Part shown: positions 8,378 through 16,640 of the stretch, one piece after another
Layout of the letters: each line of letters opens with the position of its first letter
How positions within the stretch are numbered: position 1 is the first letter of the stretch
From: Verrucomicrobiota bacterium
Lineage (GTDB): Bacteria > Verrucomicrobiota > Verrucomicrobiia > Verrucomicrobiales > Verrucomicrobiaceae
Direction of reading: 5' to 3'
Assembly: GCA_017301975.1 (NCBI GenBank)
Contig: JAFLEI010000033.1
Span: forward strand, 1-64,000
Length of the DNA: 64,000 bases
The notes under the pieces: generated by a model
The model's input: only the letters and a program-made list of their open reading frames with translations
Databases searched by the model: none
What the model was told of the DNA's origin: nothing
Translations under genes and position numbers: made by a program

Positions 8378-8998
8378 ATGAAAACGCACCGGCAGCCTGC
8401 TACGAGAGCGTTCACCCTGATCGAACTGCTCATCACGATCACCATCATCGCGATCCTCGCCAGCCTGACGGCGGCGGGGGTCACCCAGATCATCGACCAA
8501 GGCAACCGGCTGAAAGTACGAACGGTGCTGATGGAACTCAAGGGTGGCATCGAAGCGTTCCAAACGGATTACAGCCGCTATCCCGTGAGCGCCGGATTTA
8601 CGGGGACGAATGGTGAGGACGCGCCTGAACTGCTCACGGATGGCAGCCATCCGCTGGTGGACACGCTTATGGGAATCCCGCCGGCATCTGGCGGCACGGC
8701 GGATCTGAATCCGAAGCGCACCCAGTATGTGACCTTCAATCCTGCGAACAATGGACGGCATGGGCTGGTGGGCGTGACGCGTCCCTACAAGCTGGCGGAC
8801 ATGTATGGCCAATCCTACCACATCCTGCTGGACACGAACGGCGACAATCAGGTGAAGAATCCGGATGTGGGCAACACAGACCCCAAGATCTCGGCGAATC
8901 AGGCGGCGCATCTGGCCACGAAGGTGGCGGTTTACAGCAGCGGCAAGGATCAGATAGCGAGCACGAGTGATGACGTTACATCGTGGCGGCCGAAATGA
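8378..8998 (+). CDS. Type II secretion / type IV pilin-like protein (GspG-type pseudopilin)
   Basis: This 206-residue protein has a class III prepilin signal: a short basic leader (MKTHRQPATRA), then FTLIELLITITIIAIL with the conserved Glu at position +5 of the mature protein. A prepilin peptidase would cut and methylate at Phe. The rest is a globular domain that ends with a region typical of GspG-like proteins (YGQSYHILLDTNGDNQV, then VAVYSSGKDQ). Verrucomicrobia carry many such stand-alone pilin-like genes. No secretion ATPase, platform protein or peptidase is nearby, so the assembly machine is elsewhere. The region of copy A of the inverted-repeat family follows. Confidence 0.9.
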   Translation: MKTHRQPATRAFTLIELLITITIIAILASLTAAGVTQIIDQGNRLKVRTVLMELKGGIEAFQTDYSRYPVSAGFTGTNGEDAPELLTDGSHPLVDTLMGIPPASGGTADLNPKRTQYVTFNPANNGRHGLVGVTRPYKLADMYGQSYHILLDTNGDNQVKNPDVGNTDPKISANQAAHLATKVAVYSSGKDQIASTSDDVTSWRPK

Positions 8999-9107
8999 AT
9001 GGGCTTGATTCTGAACAGATGGTACGAGCGCGGGAAGGCGGGGATGGGGCGAGGCTCGTTTGGCTGGCGGAGTGTGGGGGGCGCAGTGGGGTAGGAGCAC
9101 GCTCGAA

Positions 9108-9177
9108 GTCGGGCGGTTTGGCGAAGGAGTATTGGGTGATGGAGTGACTCCAGTGCGCCAAACACGACCGACCTACG
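9108..9177. repeat. Inverted-repeat element, copy A
   Basis: The left arm GTCGGGCGGTTTGGCG (9108-9123) and a right arm starting CGCCAAACACGACCGAC (9156-9177) form an imperfect hairpin, since the arms are reverse complements with small bulges. The same arms, about 32-34 bases apart, recur at 17479-17550 and 60755-60823. The element lies between convergent genes. Confidence 0.85.
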
Positions 9178-9196
9178 ACGGGAGATGGGGGCTGTT

Positions 9197-10051
9197 TTAT
9201 TTTCCTGCGGCCTTGAAAACTTCGGGGTGATCGAGGACCATTTTTTTCACGCGCGCGGCCTGGACGGCGGGGCAGTCTGGCGGCAGCCAGGAGAGGTTTT
9301 CGAGGATGTCGCGCCCGCCGATGGTTCCGACGATGACGTAAGCGCTGAGCAGCGTGCCCAGCACGTCTGCATGAGAGCCGTCTGCATCGTAGAGGGGCAG
9401 GGCGGGATAGAGATCATGCACCAGCCACCAGAAATCCCCGACGGGGCTGACGAGGATCTGAGCGCCGGGATTGCTTTCCAGAGCGGTCTTCACGGAACGG
9501 GCATTGGCAATGTGGATGCGCGTGCGCGCCTCTGCCGGAGAGGAGCCGGTGAGAAGGGCGTCTGCGTTTTTCTCCTTCCAAAGCTTTTCGTGCCGAGCCC
9601 ACACCTGGAAGTCGATGATGAGGACTTTGGGGTTTTGCTCGCGAGCGAGACGGACGAGCTTGGAGAGGCCATTTTCCATGAGCTTGCGTGCGTCTTCATC
9701 CACCGCAGCGGCAGCGGACACGACGCTCTGCTCCTGCACGACGACGATGTCCCAGGGCTTGCCGTCGTCCGCGCCTTTTTTGAGCAAAGCGAGGCCTTCC
9801 GTATTAGTGGTGTGACGTTCCAAGGTGTAGCTGCCCTGGAGGCTGCTGGCGATGTGCGGAGCGAAGACTCCGGAAGAAAGCAGAAGCTCGCCCACCATCG
9901 CGGGGAGCTTGTTGAAGGCGGTGTAGCTGTTGCCAAAGAAGAGGATGCGCACCTCCGCAGCGCCCTGCTCCTGCGCATGCAGAGGAGCGACGAGGGTGAT
10001 GAGGACCGCCAGCAGAAACCGGCGAATGGTGGAAGGCATTCCTGAGTTCAT
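9197..10051 (-). CDS. Secreted SGNH/GDSL-type hydrolase
   Basis: The 284-residue protein begins with a signal peptide (RRFLLAVLITLVAPLHA, cut near AQE). Just after it is ILFFGNSYTAFNKLP, the block I motif with the nucleophile Ser in GNS. Near the C-terminus is DADGSHAD, which supplies the Asp-x-x-His pair of the SGNH triad. The layout fits the DUF4886-like SGNH group, probably an esterase acting in the periplasm; the substrate is unknown. Its ATG overlaps the TGA of the upstream gene (ATGA), so it is the last gene of the minus-strand run that starts with the sulfatase, and acetyl-ester removal from a glycan would fit that context. Confidence 0.8.
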   Translation of the reverse strand: MNSGMPSTIRRFLLAVLITLVAPLHAQEQGAAEVRILFFGNSYTAFNKLPAMVGELLLSSGVFAPHIASSLQGSYTLERHTTNTEGLALLKKGADDGKPWDIVVVQEQSVVSAAAAVDEDARKLMENGLSKLVRLAREQNPKVLIIDFQVWARHEKLWKEKNADALLTGSSPAEARTRIHIANARSVKTALESNPGAQILVSPVGDFWWLVHDLYPALPLYDADGSHADVLGTLLSAYVIVGTIGGRDILENLSWLPPDCPAVQAARVKKMVLDHPEVFKAAGK

Positions 10052-10602
10052 GGCTTGCAGAGCTTGTCCGCCAGCATCTCGGCCTTTTCGTTTCCTTCCT
10101 TGGCCGGCACATGGCCGACGACGGCGGATTTGTCCTTGTCGAGCTTGATGATGACGAGCGTTTCCAAGCGTGTCTGCTTTTCGTCATCGGCGCTGGACAT
10201 CATGCGGTAGATGATGGCGTAGGGGATGAAGGTGTCGCCTTTGCGAAAGCCGCGCCACTGGACGACGTTGTTGGCCTTGGCCGGGAACTGGCCGGGGCAG
10301 GCGGTGAGGGTGTCGTTCATGAGGTCGGTCTTGCTGCCGTCGTAGATGAGATTGATCCAGCTGCGGAGATCGCCGCCTTCATGGATGACCTGATAGCCGC
10401 CGAGACCGGGGCAGAGATGCCTGAAGTGATCGATCTCGGGATCTTTTTCGCGCGACGAGTCTTCGAGGATTTTGACCTTCTTGGGGTCGGTGGTGGTGAA
10501 CTCGGAGTCGGGTTTTGGATCTGCGGCAGAGACGACCGATGCAGCAAGCGCGAGCAGGGTGAGGACGGAGAGCGGGTTCATGAGATTTGAGCGTGGAATC
10601 AT
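10048..10602 (-). CDS. Secreted hypothetical protein
   Basis: The product is 184 residues from ATG 10602, which overlaps the TGA of the sugar-binding lipoprotein gene, or 177 from ATG 10581. The N-terminus MNPLSVLTLLALAASVVSA is a signal peptide. The mature part is soluble, with three Cys (LCPGLGGY, TACPGQF and the C-terminal KLCKP) and no recognised motif. The tightly overlapping position implies co-translation with its neighbours and a periplasmic role tied to the sugar-binding protein or the esterase. I cannot assign a function. Confidence 0.75.
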   Translation of the reverse strand: MIPRSNLMNPLSVLTLLALAASVVSAADPKPDSEFTTTDPKKVKILEDSSREKDPEIDHFRHLCPGLGGYQVIHEGGDLRSWINLIYDGSKTDLMNDTLTACPGQFPAKANNVVQWRGFRKGDTFIPYAIIYRMMSSADDEKQTRLETLVIIKLDKDKSAVVGHVPAKEGNEKAEMLADKLCKP

Positions 10603-11537
10603 TTGAGCGAGGCATCTGCCACGCCATCGGCTTTGCGGTAGAGACTGGTGGGGATGAGCATCTGGGGCGGGAGTTCCTCTCCTTTCGAATAGCGCATGAA
10701 GGCGCGCACGACTTCAGCGCCCATTTTGTCCGGGAACTGGATGGGGTCGGCGTAGATCTTGCCGTCTTTGATGGCCTGCTTGCCTTCGGGCTGGCCGTCG
10801 AAGCCGATGATGACGACCTTGTCTGTTTTTCCCGCCTTCTCCACGGCGCCGCGTGCGCCGAGGGCGCCGGGATCATTGATGGCGAAGATGCCGACGAGGT
10901 CGGGGTGAGCCTGGAGCATGTCTTCGGTGGCTTTGTAGCCTTTGTCATTCGCGCCGCCGCAGTCGAGTTCGCTGACGATCTCGATCTTCCTCGGTGCCGT
11001 GGCGTTGTGAGTGGCAAGGACTTCCTTGAAGCCTTTGACGCGGAGGATGCAGGACTCGACCTGCTTCATGTCGAGCACGCCGATCTTCCCCCCCTGCCCT
11101 TGCAGCGCCTCGATCATGGCTTCATCTGCCATTTTGCCACCGCCGAAGTTGTCGGTGGCGATCTGGGTGGCGATCTTCACGCCGGGCTCGTTGCAGGGAA
11201 CGTCCACGGTGAAGACGGGAATGGCGGCGGCATTGGCCTCCTGGATGACGGTGACGATGGCCTTGGAATTCGTGGGGCTGAGCACGATGGCGGCGACGTC
11301 CCGCACAATGAAATCTTTGATCTGATTGCTCTGGCGCGCCACATCCGAGTCGGCGCTGACGATGAGGGTGTCATAGCCGTGCTTTTTGGCCTCGGCTTCG
11401 ATGTTGTCGGCGATGACTTTGAAGAAGGGATTTTGCAGCGAGAGCAGCGACACGCCAATGGTGCCTCGGGATGACGGCGCCGGTCTGCCGCAGGCAGCAA
11501 GCAGGAGGGCGCAGAGCAGAAGGAGGCGGGATTTCAT
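10599..11537 (-). CDS. Sugar ABC transporter substrate-binding lipoprotein (RbsB/YtfQ type)
   Basis: From ATG 11537 it is 312 residues. MKSRLLLLCALLLAACGRP is a lipoprotein signal with lipobox LAAC. The mature sequence follows the periplasmic binding protein type I (ribose/galactofuranose) pattern: IGVSLLSLQNPFFKVIADNIEAEA, ADSDVARQSNQIKDFI, a hinge near VFTVDVP, and VVIIGFDGQPEGKQAIKDG. This family binds pentoses or hexoses for ABC import, or acts as a sensor input. No permease or ATPase gene is adjacent, so it is an orphan binding protein here. An in-frame ATG at 11573 would add a short non-signal extension. Confidence 0.88.
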   Translation of the reverse strand: MKSRLLLLCALLLAACGRPAPSSRGTIGVSLLSLQNPFFKVIADNIEAEAKKHGYDTLIVSADSDVARQSNQIKDFIVRDVAAIVLSPTNSKAIVTVIQEANAAAIPVFTVDVPCNEPGVKIATQIATDNFGGGKMADEAMIEALQGQGGKIGVLDMKQVESCILRVKGFKEVLATHNATAPRKIEIVSELDCGGANDKGYKATEDMLQAHPDLVGIFAINDPGALGARGAVEKAGKTDKVVIIGFDGQPEGKQAIKDGKIYADPIQFPDKMGAEVVRAFMRYSKGEELPPQMLIPTSLYRKADGVADASLK

Positions 11538-11601
11538 TGTGCATGGTAGCATAGGAACTCCCCAATAGAGCAAGTTTCAGGATTGACGCAGCATGCTCTT
11601 T

Positions 11602-11925
11602 TCACTGCGTGCTGCAGTGGATTCGTTCGGGCGCGTTGCGGATCTTCGTCCAATACTCCGTTCTCACATCCTCATCAATTTCCACAGGCAGCCTTTCGCC
11701 ATACAGCCTGTCTGCCCCGTCCTTGCGCGGTCCAGAAACCCAGTAACGATGACCTGTGGCCGGATCGACGTGATTGCTCTTGTAACCAGCTCCATCGAGA
11801 TTTTTCAGTTCAAGCTCACCGTAGAACAATGTCCGGCCCGTCTTGGAGAATCGCACTCGTCCGATCCGGGCTGAGCCGCTGAGTCCGCTGCTTTTGTTTT
11901 CGATGTACATGATTCGTGTCTTCAT
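11602..11925 (-). CDS. Conserved small hypothetical protein
   Basis: The 107-residue protein is polar and has no signal or membrane segment. Motifs are MYIENKSSGLSGSARIGRV, FSKTGRTLFYGE, GYKSNHVDPATGHRYWVSGPRKDGADRLYG and a C-terminal IDEDVRTEYWTKIRN. I recognise this as a widespread small family of unknown function that databases sometimes mislabel as DXP synthase; it has none of the features of that much larger enzyme. It sits six bases after the beta-lactamase/NamZ gene. A translation start at the second Met (11910) is equally possible. Confidence 0.75.
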   Translation of the reverse strand: MKTRIMYIENKSSGLSGSARIGRVRFSKTGRTLFYGELELKNLDGAGYKSNHVDPATGHRYWVSGPRKDGADRLYGERLPVEIDEDVRTEYWTKIRNAPERIHCSTQ

Positions 11926-11931
11926 GGCTGC

Positions 11932-14193
11932 TCATTCATACTTCAAAAAGCGCTTTCGTCTCACCTCAAACGCCTGGGTCTCGCTGCTCCAGCCTGCCAC
12001 CAACTTTTTCCACGAGTCGCCGCTGCGTATTTCTTTCACGCTGGCGGCGCGATTGAGGAGGGTGTTCACCAGATCGAGCTTGAACTGCTTTGGATAAAGA
12101 CGGTGCAGGGTGCTGGCGATGGCGATGCCTGCATCGACGGCATTCAATGCGGCGCGGTCGGTGATGGTGATGCGGACGCCGCCGCAGGGCTCGCCTTTGA
12201 AGATGCTGGCTGTGGGCGTGAAGCGGACGGGAGTGAACTGCAGGCCGGGGAGGCCGAGCTTGTTGAGTTCATGGGAGAGACGCAGGTCGTCCGCGTAGGG
12301 TGCGCCGAGGACTTCGAAGGGGGTGTCGGTGCCGCGACCGACGGTGATGCTGAACTCGAGGAGGCCGATACCAGGATAGAGCAGCGCGGCATTGAGCGAT
12401 CGCATGTTGGGGGAGGGATTGATCCAGGGCAGGCCGGTGTGATCGAATAGCATGTGGCGCTGCCAGCCTTCGACGGGGATGATTTTCAGATCGCAGCCGA
12501 TGGCGCGCTCAGCGTTCACCAGGGCGGCGAGTTCGCCGGCGGTCATGCCGTGGCGCAGCGGGATGGCGTGGGTGGCGGTGGGTTTTTCGGCGTCGATGAC
12601 GGCGGGGCCTTCGACCTGGAGGCCGCCGATGGGATTGACGCGATCGAGGACATAGAAGGCTTTCCTGGCTTTCGCGGCGGACTCCATGCAGAGGCGCATG
12701 GTGCCGATGTAGGTGTAGAAGCGGCAGCCGATGTCCTGGATGTCGAAGACGAGGGCGTCCACGTCTGCGAGCTGCTCCTGCGTGGGGGCGCGCTGCTCGC
12801 CGAAGAGGCTCAGAACGGGCAGGCCGGTTTTTTTGTCGGTGGAGTGGCTGATCTTTTCCTGATCGAGCTCGCCACGGATGCCGTGCTCGGGGCTGAAGAG
12901 TTTTTTCAACTTCACGCCGGGGGCATTGGCGAGGAGATCGATGGTGCTGTGGCGCTGGGCGTCGATGCCGGTTTGATTGGTGATGAGGCCGATGCGCAGG
13001 CCGTGCAGGTCGGTGAACTTTCGCCGGGTGAGGACGTCGATGCCATTGAGCACGGTGGGCACCTCGGTCTCGGCGCGGGGCCATGGGGGGCCGGTGGCGG
13101 GAATGAGTGTGACGCACTTGGCGGCGGTGGTGCCGATTTCTTCGTACAAGTCGCGCACGCTGCCTTTGCCATCGGGGTGGAGGCGTGAGCTCATGAAGAT
13201 GACGAAGGTCTGCGATGCGGGATCTATCCACAGGCTGGTGCCGGTGAAGCCGGTGTGGCCGAAGGAGCCGATGGGAAAGGTTTTGCCACGTGGGCGGCTG
13301 AAGGTGGAGTCGATGTCCCAGCCGAGGCCACGGCGTTCGAAGACGGTGGCGATGGTCTGCGGTGTGGTCATGAGCTTGACGGTTTCGGGCTTGAGCAGGC
13401 CTGCGCCGTTTTGAAGGATCATGCCTGCGTACTTGGCCAGATCGCCAGCGGTGGTGAAGAGGCCGGCGTGGCCGGTGACGCCGCCCATCTTGCGGGAAGT
13501 GGGATCGTGCACGACGCCACGCAGCATGGTGCCGTTTTCATCCTTTTCGGTGGGGGCGATGCGGGGCTTCCACTCATCGGTTGGGAGGAAGCGGGTGGAG
13601 TCCATGTGCAGCGGTGCGAACACGTGCTGCGAGGCGAAGTCATTCAAGCGCATGCCGCTGACGCGCTGCACGATCTCGCCGAGGAGGATGAAATTGATGT
13701 CGGAGTAGCGGAAGAAGCGATCAGGCGGGCCGTCGGGCTCTGTGGCGATGGCGCGTTCGATGCCTGCGGCGTAGCCGGTCCATTCGGGCTCTTTGGGAAG
13801 ACCTGCTTTCAGGCCAGAGGTGTGGGTGAGGAGATGGCGCACGGTGATGCCTGCGCGGAACTCCGGGATGTAGCGGCGTACCTCGGCCTCCAGTTCGATT
13901 TTTCCCTGCTCGATGAGGATGAGGATGCTTGGCAACGTGGCGACGACTTTGGTGAGAGAGGCGGCGTCGAAGACGGTGTCTTCGGTCATCGCTTCTTTCG
14001 CCGGAACGAGCGCACGCTGGCCTTCGGCGAGGGTGAGCTTTTTGTCGCCAGTTTCAAACCAGAGCACGGCACCGGGCGGATTGCCCTTGGCGACTGCCTT
14101 GGCCACGACGGCACGCAGAGGATCGAACTCATCCGCGTGCGCGAAGGAGCAGAGCAGAAGGAAAGTGAACGAGCGCAGCATGAAGAACCTCAT
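11932..14193 (-). CDS. Serine beta-lactamase-like domain fused to NamZ (DUF1343) exo-N-acetylmuramidase
   Basis: From ATG 14193 it is 753 residues with a signal peptide (LRSFTFLLLCSFAHA). The N-terminal part (about 25-370) is a class C beta-lactamase/penicillin-binding fold: SLTK at S79-K82, YSD as the second motif and HTG as the third. The C-terminal part (about 378-753) matches DUF1343/NamZ: ITNQTGID, FSPEHGIRG, DIQDIGCRFYTYI, DRVNPIGG, LRHGMTAGELA and NPSPNMRS. NamZ enzymes release MurNAc from the non-reducing end of peptidoglycan fragments. The fusion suggests coupled handling of peptide and sugar parts of muropeptides in the periplasm. Starts further upstream would overlap the sulfatase gene and have no signal peptide. 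Confidence 0.9.
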   Translation of the reverse strand: MRFFMLRSFTFLLLCSFAHADEFDPLRAVVAKAVAKGNPPGAVLWFETGDKKLTLAEGQRALVPAKEAMTEDTVFDAASLTKVVATLPSILILIEQGKIELEAEVRRYIPEFRAGITVRHLLTHTSGLKAGLPKEPEWTGYAAGIERAIATEPDGPPDRFFRYSDINFILLGEIVQRVSGMRLNDFASQHVFAPLHMDSTRFLPTDEWKPRIAPTEKDENGTMLRGVVHDPTSRKMGGVTGHAGLFTTAGDLAKYAGMILQNGAGLLKPETVKLMTTPQTIATVFERRGLGWDIDSTFSRPRGKTFPIGSFGHTGFTGTSLWIDPASQTFVIFMSSRLHPDGKGSVRDLYEEIGTTAAKCVTLIPATGPPWPRAETEVPTVLNGIDVLTRRKFTDLHGLRIGLITNQTGIDAQRHSTIDLLANAPGVKLKKLFSPEHGIRGELDQEKISHSTDKKTGLPVLSLFGEQRAPTQEQLADVDALVFDIQDIGCRFYTYIGTMRLCMESAAKARKAFYVLDRVNPIGGLQVEGPAVIDAEKPTATHAIPLRHGMTAGELAALVNAERAIGCDLKIIPVEGWQRHMLFDHTGLPWINPSPNMRSLNAALLYPGIGLLEFSITVGRGTDTPFEVLGAPYADDLRLSHELNKLGLPGLQFTPVRFTPTASIFKGEPCGGVRITITDRAALNAVDAGIAIASTLHRLYPKQFKLDLVNTLLNRAASVKEIRSGDSWKKLVAGWSSETQAFEVRRKRFLKYE

Positions 14194-14218
14194 GCTGCCA
14201 GAAACGCTGTGAAGCAGG

Positions 14219-15580
14219 CTATTTCTTTTTCTTCTTCGCCGCGGGTTTGCCCTGCTTGGGGCTTTCGAAGATGGGTTTGATGGTGCCCTTTTCCCACTCG
14301 GCGATGGCGGCGACAAGCTCCTGAACCACTGCGGGCTTTTCGGCGGCGAGGTTTTTGGATTCGCTGATGTCGGTGGAGAGATCGTAAAGCTCGGGCTCCG
14401 CTTTGCCGAGGCGCACGAGTTTCATGGTGCCGCGACGGATGGCGTTGTTGCCACCGGGGCCGCCGGTGCGCCAGAAGAGGGTGTCGTGGGGTGCGGTGGA
14501 TTCTTCACCGCTGAGGAAGGGCAGCAGGTTCACGCCATCGAGATTTTTCGGTGTCAGGTCTGCGGAGTCCGCAGCGGCCAGGGAGGTGGGCAGGAAATCG
14601 AGGGCGATGACGGGTTGCTCGTATTTGCCGGGTTTGATTTTAGCGGGCCAGCTGACGAGGAAAGGCACGCGCATGCCGCCTTCATAGACCATGCCCTTGG
14701 CACCGCGCAGGGGAGCGTTGCTGGTGAAGTTGCTGCCGCTCTTCGCCTGGAGATTGGGGCCGCCGTTGTCACTGACGAAGTAGATGAGGGTGTTGTCGCG
14801 CTGCTTGGTGGTGTCCAACTGCATGAGCACCGCGCCGATGGCCTCGTCCATGGAGGAGACCATGGCGGCGTAGGTCTGGCGGTTTTTGTCTGTGAGCTGC
14901 GAATACTTGTCGAGCCACTTCTGAGGTGCCTGGAGTGGTGTGTGCGGGGCATTGAAGGCGAGGTAGAGCATCCAGGGCTTGGACTCGCCGGCGTGACGTC
15001 CGATGAAGGAGGAGGCTTCATCGCCGAACTGCTCGGTGAGGTACTTGGTCTGAGGCTCATCCTTGCCGTTGCGGTTCAGGGGGATGGTGTACTCCACGCC
15101 GCCCTTGTCTCCGGGGAAGTACTGATGCCCGCCACCGAGAGCGCCGAAGTATTCATCAAAGCCGCGCTTGTTGGGGTGGAACTGCGGGTGCGCGCCGAGG
15201 TGCCATTTGCCGACGGCTCCGGTGGTGTAGCCGGCTTTTTGCATGAGCTGCGGATAGGTCGTCTCCGTGAGAGGGAGGCCAGCCACGGTGTCCTGCGGCA
15301 GCCAGGCGGGGTTGTTTTCATGGCCGAAACGCTGCTGATAGCGGCCCGTCATGATGCCGGCGCGGGTGGGGCTGCAGAAGGGGTGCGAGACGTAGCCGTT
15401 GGTGCAGACGAGGCTCTGAGCGGCGAGCTTGTCGAGGTTGGGGGTGGGGATGTCGGTGGAGCCCTGGAAGCCGAGGTCGTTGTAGCCGAGATCGTCTGCG
15501 ACGATGAGGAGCACATTCGGTTTGGCGGCAAAAGCCGGTGCGGCGAGGAGCAGCGTGGCGAGTAAAAGGAGGGAGCGCAT
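14219..15580 (-). CDS. Exported sulfatase (formylglycine type)
   Basis: The 453-residue protein has a signal peptide (MRSLLLLATLLLAAPAFA) and then PNVLLIVADDLGYNDLG, the metal-binding start of alkaline-phosphatase-fold sulfatases. The CSPTRAGIMTGR motif at 69-80 carries the Cys that is converted to formylglycine. Later motifs are GKWHLG and VSDNGG. The C-terminus ends in Lys repeats. It hydrolyses sulfate esters, probably on a sulfated glycan. It is the first gene of the minus-strand run down to 9197, and the start is divergent from the lipoprotein gene at 15664. No formylglycine-generating enzyme or anaerobic maturase is in the window. Confidence 0.93.
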   Translation of the reverse strand: MRSLLLLATLLLAAPAFAAKPNVLLIVADDLGYNDLGFQGSTDIPTPNLDKLAAQSLVCTNGYVSHPFCSPTRAGIMTGRYQQRFGHENNPAWLPQDTVAGLPLTETTYPQLMQKAGYTTGAVGKWHLGAHPQFHPNKRGFDEYFGALGGGHQYFPGDKGGVEYTIPLNRNGKDEPQTKYLTEQFGDEASSFIGRHAGESKPWMLYLAFNAPHTPLQAPQKWLDKYSQLTDKNRQTYAAMVSSMDEAIGAVLMQLDTTKQRDNTLIYFVSDNGGPNLQAKSGSNFTSNAPLRGAKGMVYEGGMRVPFLVSWPAKIKPGKYEQPVIALDFLPTSLAAADSADLTPKNLDGVNLLPFLSGEESTAPHDTLFWRTGGPGGNNAIRRGTMKLVRLGKAEPELYDLSTDISESKNLAAEKPAVVQELVAAIAEWEKGTIKPIFESPKQGKPAAKKKKK

Positions 15581-15663
15581 GATGAGGCGCGATAAACGAG
15601 GGTTTGCAGAGCTTGTTTCAATTCAGGCTTGCATCACGCCCCGAATTCCGGCATGCCCATGAG

Positions 15664-16587
15664 ATGAAGCCCTGCCTGCTCCTCCTTCCTCTCCTTTTGA
15701 CCCAGTGCGGTGATGAGCCCAAGAAACCTGCGTCTGCGGCGAAGCCGGTGAGGGAAGTGGCTGCGACTGCTCCTGCGGCACCGGCCAAGGAAGAGCCCAA
15801 AAAAGAAGAGCCCAAGAAGGTGTATTGGACGCCAGAGATGATGCATACGGAGATCAAGTTTCACAATCCGGGGTATGCGGGGAACGGGCAGTTCAACATC
15901 GAGGGCGGAAAGGTGATCGCGCTGAGCCTGCGGGGGGCGAAGATTGAGAACGTGAAGTTTCTCGAACACATCGAGCCGCTGGCGCTGGATCTGAGCGAGA
16001 CGCCGATCACGGACCTGCGACCGATGCAGGGCAAGAAGCTGGTGGAGCTGTATCTTGAAGACACGAAGGTGCGGGACCTTTCGCCGATCCGGGGCATGCC
16101 GCTGGAAAAACTGTACCTGAGCCGCACGCCGGTGGAGAACCTGGCGGCGCTGGAAAACATGCCGCTGGTGGAACTGAACGCGGTGGGATGCCCGATTGGT
16201 GACATCTCGGGGATAGCCAAATGCCCGATCCAGATGCTGTGGCTGACGGACTGCCCGGTGGCGGACATCAGCGCGCTGAAGACGGTGCCGCTGGTGAGTG
16301 TGACGCTGCACCGAACGAAGGTGAAGGACCTGACGCCGCTGAGCGGCACGGGCTTGCAGAGGCTGCACATTGCGGAGACGCCGGTGACGGATTTGACCCC
16401 GCTGAAGGGCATGAAGCTCACGCGACTTGTGTTTACTCCGGCGAACATCACGGCGGGCATTGAGGTGGCGAAAGCGCTGCCTTTGCAGGAAATTGGCACG
16501 CGGTTTGACGACGGCGGCAAGGACCTGATGCCGCCAGCCAGCTTCTGGCCTGCGTATGATGCAGCGGTGAAGAGTGGCGGAAAATGA
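15664..16587 (+). CDS. Leucine-rich-repeat-like lipoprotein
   Basis: From ATG 15664 it is 307 residues. MKPCLLLLPLLLTQCGDEPKK is a lipoprotein signal (LTQC lipobox). An Ala/Pro/Lys/Glu-rich linker follows, then about nine repeats of roughly 22 residues ending in forms such as TPITDLRPMQG, TKVRDLSPIRG, CPVADISALKT and TPVTDLTPLKG. This DL(S/T)PL(x)G pattern is that of internalin-like or short bacterial LRRs, which form a curved solenoid for protein binding. An in-frame extension to 15604 is possible but would put a non-signal stretch in front. Binding partner unknown. Confidence 0.85.
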   Translation: MKPCLLLLPLLLTQCGDEPKKPASAAKPVREVAATAPAAPAKEEPKKEEPKKVYWTPEMMHTEIKFHNPGYAGNGQFNIEGGKVIALSLRGAKIENVKFLEHIEPLALDLSETPITDLRPMQGKKLVELYLEDTKVRDLSPIRGMPLEKLYLSRTPVENLAALENMPLVELNAVGCPIGDISGIAKCPIQMLWLTDCPVADISALKTVPLVSVTLHRTKVKDLTPLSGTGLQRLHIAETPVTDLTPLKGMKLTRLVFTPANITAGIEVAKALPLQEIGTRFDDGGKDLMPPASFWPAYDAAVKSGGK

Positions 16588-16640
16588 GTAAAATTTATCT
16601 TTCCCGCCCGCCTTCCTCCTGACAGAATCCGGGCAATTCC

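Noticed and set aside
12454..14280. Two plus-strand frames of 244 and 341 residues within the beta-lactamase/NamZ gene
   Set aside because: They are Asp/Gly/Ala-rich antisense shadows with no independent start or ribosome-binding context.
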